From: Cellulomonas sp. WB94
GTDB lineage: Bacteria > Actinomycetota > Actinomycetes > Actinomycetales > Cellulomonadaceae
Length of the DNA: 64,000 bases
Assembly (NCBI RefSeq): GCF_003115775.1
Contig: NZ_QEES01000005.1
Coordinates: forward strand, 248,001 to 312,000
Reading direction: 5' to 3'
Position 1 is the first letter of the stretch. Each line of letters opens with the position of its first letter. Positions 47,508 to 56,091 of this stretch are shown in pieces. The translations under genes were made by a program, and so were the position numbers. A model generated the notes under the pieces. That model was not told the DNA's origin. It did not search any database and worked only from the letters and a program-made list of their open reading frames with translations.

Positions 47508-48641
47508 CTACGAGCGGAGCGCGGCGATGACGTCGACGGCTCGCACGAGCGCGACGACGCGACCGCCGAGCAGCGCCACCACGACGGGTGACATCCGGGT
47601 GGTCTGACCGACGGCCTGGACGAGCGCCGCGCCCTCGAGCGACGCATCCACGACGGCCCCGACGGGTAGCACGACCGAGACCGCCACGACCGGGGTGCTC
47701 GCGCGGTGCTCGGGGGCCACGGCGGCCGCCGCGGCACGGTCGACGTAGGCGGCGGGTCGTCCGTCGGGCGCGAGGACCACGACGTCGTCGACACCCGCAG
47801 CCCCGCGGGCCCGGTCCGCGTCGGCCAGCGTCGCGTGCGCCTCGACGACGGTCGCCGGCAGCCCGACCGCGGCGACGGTGATCGCCGACACGGCGCGGCC
47901 GGTCCGGGCGCCCGTGATCGCACTGGTCGCACCGCTCCACAGGAACGAGCCGATGAGGAAGGTCCACACGATCGTGTACAGGTCCGGGGTCGTGCCCTCC
48001 AGGATCGGCAGCACGAGCGCCCAGGCGACGACGGCCACGGCCACGACCCGCCCACCCCAGCCGGCGACGACCGCGCCGCGGTGCCGGTCGCCCGTGACGC
48101 GCCAGACGAGGGCCTCGAGCACCCGGCCGCCGTCGAGCGGCAGCCCGGGGATGAGGTTGAAGAGCCCCACGAAGCCGTTCGAGAAGGCGCCGGCGTACAG
48201 GAGCAGTCCGGCGAGGCCGGCGGAGGGCACGGCCTGGGCGGCCGCCCAGCACGCGACCGCGATGACCAGGTTCGCCACAGGCCCGACGACGGCGACCAGT
48301 GCGCTCGTCCCGGGCGTCGGCGCCGCGCCCCCGAAGGCGGTGTGCCCGCCCCAGAGCGTGATCGCGAACTCGTGCACGACCTGACCGCGCGACCGCGCCA
48401 CGAGGCCGTGCGCCAGCTCGTGGACGAGGACGGACACGAAGAGCAGGACGACGAACCCGAGCGCGACGACGTAGGTGAGAGCGCCGAGCTGGGGCGCCCG
48501 CGCCTGCACGGTCGGCGCGAAGATCGCGGTGAGCACGACGGCAGCGAGCAGCCAGCTGGGCGCGAGGATGATCGGGGCGCCGGCAGCCCGGCCGATCACC
48601 CAGCCCTTGGTGCCACCACGTCGACTGCCGCTGCTGCTCAC
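47508..48641 (-). CDS. Site-2-protease-like M50 zinc metalloprotease with C-terminal CBS-type region
   Basis: 377 aa. Intramembrane protease of the M50B type: zinc motif HELAH (His74, Glu75, His78) in the third membrane segment and the third ligand in LIPGLPLDGGR (Asp170). About six membrane segments; the last 130 residues resemble a pair of CBS domains that could sense nucleotides. Such proteases cut membrane-bound regulators; the substrate is unknown. GTG start six bases from CCTAGGCT. Divergent from the recB-like gene. Confidence 0.9.
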   Translation of the reverse strand: MSSSGSRRGGTKGWVIGRAAGAPIILAPSWLLAAVVLTAIFAPTVQARAPQLGALTYVVALGFVVLLFVSVLVHELAHGLVARSRGQVVHEFAITLWGGHTAFGGAAPTPGTSALVAVVGPVANLVIAVACWAAAQAVPSAGLAGLLLYAGAFSNGFVGLFNLIPGLPLDGGRVLEALVWRVTGDRHRGAVVAGWGGRVVAVAVVAWALVLPILEGTTPDLYTIVWTFLIGSFLWSGATSAITGARTGRAVSAITVAAVGLPATVVEAHATLADADRARGAAGVDDVVVLAPDGRPAAYVDRAAAAAVAPEHRASTPVVAVSVVLPVGAVVDASLEGAALVQAVGQTTRMSPVVVALLGGRVVALVRAVDVIAALRS

Positions 48642-48647
48642 CGCGTC

Positions 48648-48653
48648 AGCCTA
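48648..48653 (-). promoter_or_regulatory. Leaderless-type -10 (TAGGCT) of the M50 protease gene
   Basis: Minus strand GGCACCTAGGCT, six bases, GTG. The same 12-mer occurs in the opposite direction at 48705-48716 for the divergent gene. Confidence 0.6.
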
Positions 48654-48710
48654 GGTGCCCGCCCTGAGCACCTCGCACGCGTGGCGCGCCCAGGTGTCAG
48701 GCCCGGCACC

Positions 48711-48716
48711 TAGGCT
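48711..48716 (+). promoter_or_regulatory. Leaderless-type -10 (TAGGCT) of the recB-like gene
   Basis: Plus strand GGCACCTAGGCT, then CGAGCA, then GTG at 48723. No ribosome site lies between the element and the start. Confidence 0.6.
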
Positions 48717-48722
48717 CGAGCA

Positions 48723-49793
48723 GTGACCTCGACCGCGCTCCCCGACCCGCTTGGCGGCCGCACGTCCGCCGCCCCCTCGGACCCGACGCTCGTCGCCGGG
48801 CCCGTGGCCGACGACGTCGTCGACGCCGGTGTGACCCTTGATGTCCTCGAGGAGGTTGCCGAGGAGGTCGTCGAGGACATCGTCGGCGATGCGGGTGCCC
48901 ACCTGCCCGGCGAGGTCGCAGCCGAGGTCCCGGCCGGGATCGCCCGACGCTCGACACCCGGCCTGTCGCCGTCGCGCGCCAACGACTTCCTGCGGTGCCC
49001 CCTGCTGTTCCGGCTGCGCGTCATCGACCGGCTGCCCGAGCCGCCCAGTGCGGCCGCGGCCCGCGGGACGCTCGTGCATGCGGTCCTCGAGCGGCTCTTC
49101 GACCTGCCTGCCGGCGACCGGACACGCGACGCCGCGGTCGAGATGCTGCCGGGCGCATGGCAGACGCTGCACACCGAGCAACCCGCGTACCTGGACCTCT
49201 TCGATGCCACGGAGCAGTGGGACGCGTGGTTCGCCAGTGCGCGCGACCTGCTCGACACGTACTTCAGGCTCGAGGACCCGAACCGGCTCCAGCCCAGCGA
49301 GCGCGAGGTGTTCGTCCGCACGCAGCTCGAGGGCGGCCCGCAGCTGCGCGGGATCATCGACCGGGTCGACGTGGCACCGAACGGCGCTGTCCGCGTGGTC
49401 GACTACAAGACGGGCCGTTCGCCGCGCGCCGGCTACGAGAGCTCGGCGCTGTTCCAGATGAGGTTCTACGCCTACGTGCTGTGGCGCGAGCGCGGCGTGC
49501 TGCCGACGCTCCTGCAGCTCGAGTACCTGGGCGACGGGCAGATCGTGCGGCACGAGCCGAGCGAGCCGGAGATGGTCACGTTCGAGAGCCGGGTCCGGTC
49601 GATCTGGGCCGGGATCGAGGACTCCGCCCGCTCGGGCGACTGGCGTCCTCGGCCGTCGAAGCTGTGCGACTGGTGCTCGTTCAAGGCCGTGTGCCCGGCG
49701 TTCGGCGGCGTGCCGCCGACCGTGCCCGACGGGGCCGTCGAGGCAGCGATCGGCATCGCCCCGACCCTCGGCGCAGCTCCGGTCACGGCCTAG
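48723..49793 (+). CDS. RecB-family PD-(D/E)XK nuclease with Fe-S cluster
   Basis: 356 aa. Nuclease motifs in order: GTLVHAVLE (His119), GIIDRVDV (Asp213), VVDYKTG (Asp227, Lys229) and QMRFYAYVL. Four cysteines (Cys92, 315, 318, 324) have the spacing of the AddB/RecB-type [4Fe-4S] staple that ties the domain ends together. The family domain begins near residue 80; the first 75 residues are an unusual acidic extension. A stand-alone DNA nuclease, probably in DNA repair. It lies near trmI and the proteasome genes, as in mycobacteria. Confidence 0.9.
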   Translation: MTSTALPDPLGGRTSAAPSDPTLVAGPVADDVVDAGVTLDVLEEVAEEVVEDIVGDAGAHLPGEVAAEVPAGIARRSTPGLSPSRANDFLRCPLLFRLRVIDRLPEPPSAAAARGTLVHAVLERLFDLPAGDRTRDAAVEMLPGAWQTLHTEQPAYLDLFDATEQWDAWFASARDLLDTYFRLEDPNRLQPSEREVFVRTQLEGGPQLRGIIDRVDVAPNGAVRVVDYKTGRSPRAGYESSALFQMRFYAYVLWRERGVLPTLLQLEYLGDGQIVRHEPSEPEMVTFESRVRSIWAGIEDSARSGDWRPRPSKLCDWCSFKAVCPAFGGVPPTVPDGAVEAAIGIAPTLGAAPVTA

Positions 49794-49839
49794 CCGCGGC
49801 CCGGTCGAGTCCTCCGCATCCCGGCCGGAGCATCCGGAG

Positions 49840-50577
49840 TCAGCCCCGGGCGGTCGCCTCGACGTCGCGGAGGTCGAGCACGTCGCCGGCAGCGATCCGG
49901 GCCAGCTCGCGCAGACCGAGTGCCTCGAGCGACCGCACGCGGCTCACCCCGACGGGAGCCACGACCGGGACCAGGACCTCGACCGCGACCACGCGTGCGC
50001 CGGCGGACCCTGCCGAGGCGAGCCCCGACGCCGAGTCCTCGATCGCGACGCATCGTGCGATGTCCACGCCCAACCGCTCGGCCGCCGTCAGGTAGGGCTC
50101 AGGGTGTGGCTTGTTGTGACGCACCTCGTCGCCGCTCACGACCACGTCGAAGAGCCCCACCATGCGGGCGAACGGATCGGCGAGGACGGCGAACGACGAG
50201 GTCACCAGCGCGAGCGGCACACCTGCGGCCGCCAGTGCCGAGAGCAGGTCCTCGGCGCCCGCCTGCCACGGCACACCCGACGCGACGCCGGCGGCGACCC
50301 GACTGTGCAAGAAGTCGCGGATCTCGTCGTCGCGCAGGTCCACCCCGCGCGATCGCAGCTCCGCGGTGCACGCCGACATCGGCCTGCCGATCATGGCGAG
50401 ACCGTCCTCGCGCGTCCAGATCCCGCCGTGCGCCTCGACGAGCTCGGTCTCCGCGCTCATCCAGTACGGCTCGGTGTCGATGAGCGTGCCGTCCATGTCC
50501 CACAGGACGGCGGCGGGCAGGCTGTCGTCGCGGTGCGCGGGGTGACCCGCGGAGATGCTGTCAGACCTCTCGGTCAC
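49840..50577 (-). CDS. HAD-superfamily phosphatase (beta-phosphoglucomutase-like)
   Basis: 245 aa from GTG 50577 with AGGAG 7 bases upstream. HAD motif I WDMDGTLIDTEP (nucleophile Asp27, general acid Asp29), motif II VTSSF, motif III Lys in HNKPHPEPY and motif IV IEDSASGLASA. The helical cap is the C1 type of phosphoglycolate phosphatase/beta-phosphoglucomutase. The substrate is not evident; DTEP and KPHPEPY favour a sugar-phosphate or small organic phosphate. Convergent with the recB-like gene. Confidence 0.87.
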   Translation of the reverse strand: MTERSDSISAGHPAHRDDSLPAAVLWDMDGTLIDTEPYWMSAETELVEAHGGIWTREDGLAMIGRPMSACTAELRSRGVDLRDDEIRDFLHSRVAAGVASGVPWQAGAEDLLSALAAAGVPLALVTSSFAVLADPFARMVGLFDVVVSGDEVRHNKPHPEPYLTAAERLGVDIARCVAIEDSASGLASAGSAGARVVAVEVLVPVVAPVGVSRVRSLEALGLRELARIAAGDVLDLRDVEATARG

Positions 50578-50633
50578 GCTGCACTCCTGTCGTCGCCGTG
50601 CATGCCGACGCCGTGCAGCAAGCCACGCACCGA

Positions 50634-50639
50634 AGATTA
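50634..50639 (-). promoter_or_regulatory. Candidate -10 of the HAD phosphatase gene
   Basis: TAATCT on the minus strand about 57 bases before the GTG start, in an AT-richer pocket of an 86-base spacer. No matching -35. Confidence 0.35.
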
Positions 50640-50663
50640 CGCCACCCCCACAGAGCGGGACCG

Positions 50664-51527
50664 TCAGGCGACCGCCCCCGCCTGCTCGTCCTGCGCCGCC
50701 TGCGCCACGAGCAGCCGTCGGCGGTCAGCACGCCGCTGGGCCTGCGCGATCGGGTCCGGGACGGGCGAGGCCATCCAGAGCCGCTGGGTGTAGGGGTGCT
50801 CGGGTGCCGACGTCACGACGGTGGTCTCGCCGCGTTCGACGATCTCCCCCTGGTGCATCACGGCGACCCGGTGGCTGACGTGCCGCACGACCTCGAGGTC
50901 GTGGGTGACGAACAGGTAGGCGACGCCGGTGCGCTGCTGGATCTCCACGAACAGGTCGAGGACTCGCGCCTGGGTCGACAGGTCGAGCGCCGACACCGGC
51001 TCGTCACAGATGATCAGGCGAGGGTCGAGCGCCAGGGCCCGGGCGATGGCGACACGCTGACGCTGACCACCGCTGAACTCCCGAGGGAGGCGCCGCACCG
51101 CATCGCTGGGCAGCCGCACCTGGTCGAGCAGCTCGGCGACCCGGTCGCGGGCCGCCTTCCGGGTCACGTTCCGAGCGGTGAGCGGCTCGGCGAGGATGTC
51201 GCCGATGGTCATCGACGGGTTCAGCGACGTGTACGGGTCCTGGAAGACGACCTGGATGTCGCTGCCGAGGCGGCGCCGTGCACGGCCGTGCAGCGAGCCG
51301 ATCTCGTGCCCGTCGAAGCGGATGGAGCCGGACGTCACCGGCGCCAGGCCGAGCACCGCGCGCCCCAGGGTGGTCTTGCCCGAGCCGGACTCCCCCACCA
51401 GGCCCACGCACTCACCGGCTCGGATGTCCAGGCTCACGCCCTTGAGTGCCCGGAACGGCTTGCCGCGCAGGCCCTTCCCCGGGAACTCGACGACCACGTC
51501 CCGCACGTCGAGAAGCAGCTCGGCCAT
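50664..51527 (-). CDS. Opp/Dpp-type ABC importer, ATP-binding protein (OppF-like)
   Basis: 287 aa from ATG 51527 (overlaps the permease-ATPase stop, ATGA). Walker A GESGSGKTT (44-52), signature FSGGQRQ, Walker B LIICDEPVSALD and switch His in VTHDLEVV. The C-terminal HPYTQRLW segment is the Opp/Dpp family marker. Last gene of the operon SBP-permease-permease/ATPase-ATPase. Pairs with the ATPase half of the fusion protein to power import. Confidence 0.92.
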   Translation of the reverse strand: MAELLLDVRDVVVEFPGKGLRGKPFRALKGVSLDIRAGECVGLVGESGSGKTTLGRAVLGLAPVTSGSIRFDGHEIGSLHGRARRRLGSDIQVVFQDPYTSLNPSMTIGDILAEPLTARNVTRKAARDRVAELLDQVRLPSDAVRRLPREFSGGQRQRVAIARALALDPRLIICDEPVSALDLSTQARVLDLFVEIQQRTGVAYLFVTHDLEVVRHVSHRVAVMHQGEIVERGETTVVTSAPEHPYTQRLWMASPVPDPIAQAQRRADRRRLLVAQAAQDEQAGAVA

Positions 51528-53347
51528 CACAGGGTCCTCTCGCTGGTGCGGGCCACGTGGCCGGCGGGCGCGTGGTACGGCTGACGGACGTTGTCCGGGG
51601 TGAGGATCGCGTCGAACAGCTGGGTCGTGTACGGGTGGTCGTGGTGGGCGAAGATGTCCCGCGTCGTGCCGCGCTCGACGATCAGCCCCTCGCGCATGAC
51701 CGCGACGCGGTCGCACAGGTCGGCCACGACCCCGAAGTTGTGCGTGACGAGCAGCACGCCCATGTGCAGCTCGGCCTGCAGGTCACGCAGCAGGTCGAGG
51801 ATGTCGGCCTGGACGGTGACGTCCAGGGCCGTGGTCGGCTCGTCGGCGATCAGCAGCTCGGGCTCGCAGCTGATCGCGCCCGCGATGAGCACGCGCTGCG
51901 CCATGCCGCCCGACACCTCGTGCGGGTAGGCACGGAACACGCGCTCCGGCTCGCGGATGCCGACCCGGCCGAGGAGCTCGAGCGCGCGGGTCCGGGCCTG
52001 AGCCCTGTTCAGCCCGAGGTGGATCCGCATGGGCTCCACCAGCTGGCTGCCGACCGTGTAGGTCGGGTCGAGGTTGCTCATCGGCTCCTGCGGCACGTAC
52101 GCGATCTCCTTGCCGCGGATCCGCGTCATCTCACGCTCCGGGAGCGAAGCGAGGTCGCGGCCCTTCCACAGCACGCGGCCGCCGAGGATCCCGCCGCCCT
52201 CGGACAGCAGACGCATCACGGCGAACGCCGTCTGGGTCTTGCCCGAGCCGGACTCGCCGATCAGCCCGAGGACCTCGCCCCGGCGCAGCTCGAGGTCGAT
52301 GCCGTGAACGATCTCCTTGGTCGAGCCGTCGCCCATGGCGTACCCGATGCGCAGCTGCTCGACGCGCAGCATGTGCTCGCCCTCGGCGGCGGCCGCCGGG
52401 CTCGTCACGGCCGACGTCGTGGCGGCAGGTGCAGCCGCGGGGCGTGCGGCAACCGGTGGCGCGGTGCGCCGGCTGGATGTGCCCTCGAGCGCGTCGCGCA
52501 GCGAGTTCGCCACGAGGGTCAGCGCGAGGCACACCAGCGCGATGATCAGGCTCGGCCACAGGATGAGCAGCGGCTGCTGGTAGATGCGGGAGAACCCGTC
52601 GTTGAGCATGCTGCCCCAGGTGGGGATCTTCATGTCACCCAGGCCGAGGAACTCCAGACCGGCCTGGATGGCGATCGCGACGGACGCGATGGAGGCCGCC
52701 TGGATGATGACGGGCGCCCGGACGACCCGTAGGACGTGCCGGAAGATGATGCGCAGGTCGCTGAGGCCGGAGACCCGCGCGGCGTCCACGTACAGCTCGT
52801 TGCGGACGGACTGCACGGTGTGGCGCACGAGGCGGAAGACCGAGGCGGACAGCAGGATGCCGAAGATCGCCATCGCCCACCAGGCCGACGTGCCGATGAC
52901 CGACCGCGCCGCGAGCAGGACGACCATGCCCGGCAGCGCCATCAGCACGCTGGCCGCAGCGGAGGACAACGTGTCGAACCAGCGACCGAAGTAGCCGGCG
53001 ACCAGGCCACTGACCCCGCCGACGACCATCGCGACACCGAGCGCGAGCAGCGCCCCGAGGAGGCTGAAGCGGCTGCCGTAGAGCAGGCGGGCGAGCACGT
53101 CGCGCCCCGCGCTGTCGCCGCCCAGGAGGTGCCCGTTGCCAGGGGCCGCGAGGACGTTCTTCAGCACCGCGACGTTCGGGGCGTGCGGGGTGAGCACCGG
53201 GGCGATGACGGCCGCCAGCGCGACCAGCACGAGAAACCCGAGGGACACCGCCGCGAGCGGGTCGCTGAGCAGGCGTCGCCCGAGGGAGCGGTCGACCGCG
53301 CGGGTGGGGTCGGCGACCGGAGCGGTCGCCGCGGTGAGCTCGCTCAT
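51527..53347 (-). CDS. Opp/Dpp-type ABC importer, permease (DppC-like) fused to ATPase (DppD-like)
   Basis: 606 aa. Residues 1-290 form a DppC-like permease (HLLGGDSAGRDVLARLLYGSR, six membrane segments, EAA loop around DAARVSGLSDLRIIFRHVL). An Ala/Pro/Thr-rich linker (about 295-325) follows. Residues 326-606 are a complete ATPase with GESGSGKTQTA, VSGGMAQRVLIA, LLIADEPTTALD and VTHNFGVV. No stop or frameshift separates the halves. An internal ATG at 52372 has GAGGG 8 bases upstream, so free ATPase could also be made. Fusions of this kind occur in other actinobacteria. Overlaps the dppB-like gene (ATGA). Confidence 0.9.
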   Translation of the reverse strand: MSELTAATAPVADPTRAVDRSLGRRLLSDPLAAVSLGFLVLVALAAVIAPVLTPHAPNVAVLKNVLAAPGNGHLLGGDSAGRDVLARLLYGSRFSLLGALLALGVAMVVGGVSGLVAGYFGRWFDTLSSAAASVLMALPGMVVLLAARSVIGTSAWWAMAIFGILLSASVFRLVRHTVQSVRNELYVDAARVSGLSDLRIIFRHVLRVVRAPVIIQAASIASVAIAIQAGLEFLGLGDMKIPTWGSMLNDGFSRIYQQPLLILWPSLIIALVCLALTLVANSLRDALEGTSSRRTAPPVAARPAAAPAATTSAVTSPAAAAEGEHMLRVEQLRIGYAMGDGSTKEIVHGIDLELRRGEVLGLIGESGSGKTQTAFAVMRLLSEGGGILGGRVLWKGRDLASLPEREMTRIRGKEIAYVPQEPMSNLDPTYTVGSQLVEPMRIHLGLNRAQARTRALELLGRVGIREPERVFRAYPHEVSGGMAQRVLIAGAISCEPELLIADEPTTALDVTVQADILDLLRDLQAELHMGVLLVTHNFGVVADLCDRVAVMREGLIVERGTTRDIFAHHDHPYTTQLFDAILTPDNVRQPYHAPAGHVARTSERTL

Positions 53348-54285
53348 GAGACACGCGCCTTCGGGTTGAGCCAGCCCTGGGCCACGTCGATCAGGAGGTT
53401 GACCCCGATCACGATGACGGCCACGATCACGACGACGCCCATGATGACGGGGATGTCGCCCTGGATCGTGCTGGAGACGGACAGCGAGCCGAGGCCGGGG
53501 ACGGCGAACATCTGCTCGATGATCACCGCTCCGCCGAGGAGCCCGACGAACTGCAGCGCCAGCACCGACAGGCCGGGGCCGGCGGCGTTGCGCAGCACGT
53601 GCTTGTAGACGACGCTCCGCTCGGAGAGACCGCGGCTGCGCAGCGTCCGGACGTAGTCCTGCCGCAGGGCGTCGATCATGGCGCTGCGGATCTGCTGGGC
53701 GGTCCCGGCGATGCAGCCGATCGTCAGCGCGACCACCGGCAGGGTGATCGAGGCGACCCAGCCGCCGAGGGACGCGGTCGGGCGGGTGTACCCGGTGGGT
53801 GCGAACCACGCCAGGTTGATCGCGAAGAGCGTGACGAGCCCGAGCGCGATGAGGTAGTTGGGGATGGCGGCGCCACCGAGGGACAGGATCTGCACGACCC
53901 GGTCGACCGCACCGCGACGCACCGCCGCCCACACGCCGAGGCCGGTGGCGATGACGGCCGAGATGATCGTGGAGATCACGACGAGCGAGAGCGTCACGCC
54001 GAGGCGGGAGACGAGCAGGTCCAGGACCGGCGACCCGCCGAACCACGACTTGCCGAGGTCACCGTGCACGGCGCCGCCGAGCCAGTCGAGGTACCGGCTG
54101 ATCAGCGGCTGGTCGAGGCCCAGCTGGTGCGCCCGGAGCTCGACCGCCTGCACCGAGGCGTTGTCGCCGAGCAGGTTCCGGGCGATGTCGGTGCCCGTCA
54201 GGTACAGCAGCGAGAACGCCAAGGTGCTGATGACGATCAGCATCGCGATGCCCGTCAGCAGGCGACGGACCAGAAAGTTGACCAT
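53344..54285 (-). CDS. Opp/Dpp-type ABC importer, permease (DppB-like)
   Basis: 313 aa. Begins with the family-typical MVNFLVRRLLTGIAMLIVIS; six membrane segments; EAA loop ALRQDYVRTLRSRGLSERSV followed by VYKHVLRNA. GGAGGAG precedes the ATG. The second gene of the transporter operon, after a strong hairpin that separates it from the binding-protein gene. Confidence 0.92.
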   Translation of the reverse strand: MVNFLVRRLLTGIAMLIVISTLAFSLLYLTGTDIARNLLGDNASVQAVELRAHQLGLDQPLISRYLDWLGGAVHGDLGKSWFGGSPVLDLLVSRLGVTLSLVVISTIISAVIATGLGVWAAVRRGAVDRVVQILSLGGAAIPNYLIALGLVTLFAINLAWFAPTGYTRPTASLGGWVASITLPVVALTIGCIAGTAQQIRSAMIDALRQDYVRTLRSRGLSERSVVYKHVLRNAAGPGLSVLALQFVGLLGGAVIIEQMFAVPGLGSLSVSSTIQGDIPVIMGVVVIVAVIVIGVNLLIDVAQGWLNPKARVS

Positions 54286-54311
54286 GCTGGCTCCTCCGAG
54301 GACGCCGTGGT

Positions 54312-54339
54312 GAGGGGGCGGGCTGACGCCCGCCCCCTC
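54312..54339 (-). terminator. Intra-operon hairpin between the binding-protein and permease genes
   Basis: A perfect 12-bp stem (GAGGGGGCGGGC / GCCCGCCCCCTC, loop of 4) lies 8 bases after the binding-protein stop. Such elements protect the upstream message or terminate part of transcription, giving more binding protein than permease. Confidence 0.75.
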
Positions 54340-54346
54340 GACCGGA

Positions 54347-55876
54347 TCAGGCCTTGGGCTGGATGAGGTACATGTACGGGATGACCATGTCGGCCGCCAT
54401 GGTCACCTTGACCGCCGGCTTGCTGACGTAGATGTTGTCGACGAAGTAGAACGGCGCGAACCACGCCTCTTCGACGATGTACCGGTTGAGCTCCTGCGCT
54501 GCAGCGCCGGCCGCCTCGTCCGTCCCGGACTGGATGGTCGTGAGCAGCGCGTCCACCTCAGGCCGCTCGGTCTTGAACGGGTTGAACAGCGCGTCCTTGG
54601 TGATCGCGAACGTGGCGGTCTGCCAGTCGCTCGACGTCGCCAGCTGCATCCACGAGGCCGAGTACTTGGCGCCCATGAGGTCGGAGATGAAGTTCGTCCC
54701 GACGTCCGTGTAGTTCACGGTGATGCCGACGTCGGCCAGCTGCTGCTGGATGGTCGTCAGCAGGCTGCTGTTGATCGCGGCGGTGGACGGCAGCGTCAAC
54801 GTGAGGCCGTTCGCGTGGCCCGCCGCGGCGAGCAGCTCCTTCGCCTTGGCCGGGTCGTAGCCGTAGGCGCTGTCGAGCTCCTTGACGTACCCGGCGGTCG
54901 ACGGGCCGAAGATCTGGCTGGTCACGGTGCCGTGGTCGAGCAGGATCGCCGTGAGGATGCCCGCCTTGTCGATCGCGTAGTTGATCGCCTGGCGGACCCG
55001 CACGTCGGCGAGCGCGGGGTCGATGGCGCCGTCGCGGTCGAGGAGCATCAGGCCCTGCCAGTCGAGCTGGGAGGTGTTCACGTCATATCCGGCCGACTGC
55101 ACCTGGCTGAGGGCCGAGTAGTTCGAGCACGACGCCGCGTCGACCTGACCGCCCTGGAGCGCATTGAGGAGCGCCGTCTGGTCGGCGTAGTAGTTCATCG
55201 TCAGGGTGTCGTAGACCGTGTACGAGGTGTCCCAGTACGTCGGGTTCTTCTTGAAGGCGTACGTGGACCCGACGACCGTCGCGCTCGTGTCGAGCACGTA
55301 CGGGCCGGTGCCGACCGGGTTGGTCGCGACGTCCGGGTTGTCCCACGAGTCCGGCGACGACATGTACCCGAGGGGCTGCGTGAGCCAGTTGAGCATCATC
55401 GGGTCGGGCTGCGACAGCGTGATCTGGACGTGCGTCGGGTCGACGACGGTCTCGCCGGCGACGTACGCGGCGTTCGACAGGTCGGGGGTGCTCGACTGGC
55501 GGAAGTGGTCGATGTTCGCGACGACCGCGGCGGCGTCGAACGCCGCACCGTCCGTGAAGGTGATGCCGTCGTGCAGGGTGAGGGTCAGCACGGTGCGCGA
55601 GTCGTCGTACGACCACTCGGTCGCCAGGCCGGGGACGATCTTGCCCGTGCCGTCCTGACGCAGGAGGGTGTCGTAGACCGCGGTGAAGTACTGCGTCTTG
55701 GTACCCGAGGCGTAGCCCTGGATGTCGAACGTCGACGGGATGTCGGTCTGCCCGAGGATCAGGGCCGACGTCGACCCACCTGCGGTGGAGTCCGTCGAGG
55801 TACCGCCCTGCCCGCTGCAGCCTGCGGCGAGGAGAACCGCGCCAACCAGCCCCAGCGCGAGTGTGCGTCGTCGCAT
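54347..55876 (-). CDS. Extracellular solute-binding lipoprotein, family 5 (SBP_bac_5)
   Basis: 509 aa. Signal peptide MRRRTLALGLVGAVLLAAGC with lipidated Cys20, then an Ser/Gly/Thr linker and the large family 5 binding fold (LATEWSYDDSRTVLTLTLHD, VRQAINYAIDKAGIL). Family 5 proteins bind peptides or nickel but also oligosaccharides in plant-biomass degraders. The flanking glycoside hydrolases make an oligosaccharide the likely ligand (inference). GGGAG about 8 bases before the ATG. The promoter region contains a candidate LacI operator at 55968. Confidence 0.9.
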   Translation of the reverse strand: MRRRTLALGLVGAVLLAAGCSGQGGTSTDSTAGGSTSALILGQTDIPSTFDIQGYASGTKTQYFTAVYDTLLRQDGTGKIVPGLATEWSYDDSRTVLTLTLHDGITFTDGAAFDAAAVVANIDHFRQSSTPDLSNAAYVAGETVVDPTHVQITLSQPDPMMLNWLTQPLGYMSSPDSWDNPDVATNPVGTGPYVLDTSATVVGSTYAFKKNPTYWDTSYTVYDTLTMNYYADQTALLNALQGGQVDAASCSNYSALSQVQSAGYDVNTSQLDWQGLMLLDRDGAIDPALADVRVRQAINYAIDKAGILTAILLDHGTVTSQIFGPSTAGYVKELDSAYGYDPAKAKELLAAAGHANGLTLTLPSTAAINSSLLTTIQQQLADVGITVNYTDVGTNFISDLMGAKYSASWMQLATSSDWQTATFAITKDALFNPFKTERPEVDALLTTIQSGTDEAAGAAAQELNRYIVEEAWFAPFYFVDNIYVSKPAVKVTMAADMVIPYMYLIQPKA

Positions 55877-55967
55877 GAGTCATCTCCCTTGATGAGACCC
55901 GCCCGGCAGTGCCGCTCGGGGGATTGATCGCGTCGATGACGCGCCGCACAGCTGGTGTAAACCGCTA

Positions 55968-55978
55968 CTTATTCGTAT
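55968..55978. promoter_or_regulatory. Candidate LacI-family operator upstream of the transporter operon
   Basis: CTTATTCGTAT, 92 bases upstream of the binding-protein start. The identical 11-mer occurs at 57168 in front of the LacI/GH42 divergent pair. A further CGTATGAG half-site lies at 55990-55997. The central CG fits LacI-type operators. Confidence 0.55.
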
Positions 55979-56074
55979 CGGTACTGTGACGTATGAGCAA
56001 CGTACATGGCGCGCCACGACTGCACAAGTCCCACTTTTCTCAGCACCCGCCCGACGAGGCGTTCGCCCACGTCA

Positions 56075-56090
56075 GGGGGTTGCCACCCCC
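56075..56090 (-). terminator. Hairpin downstream of the LacI gene
   Basis: GGGGGT and ACCCCC pair over a four-base loop (6-bp stem), directly after the LacI stop codon at 56092-56094. It may end the regulator transcript before the transporter promoter. Confidence 0.4.
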
Positions 56091-56091
56091 G

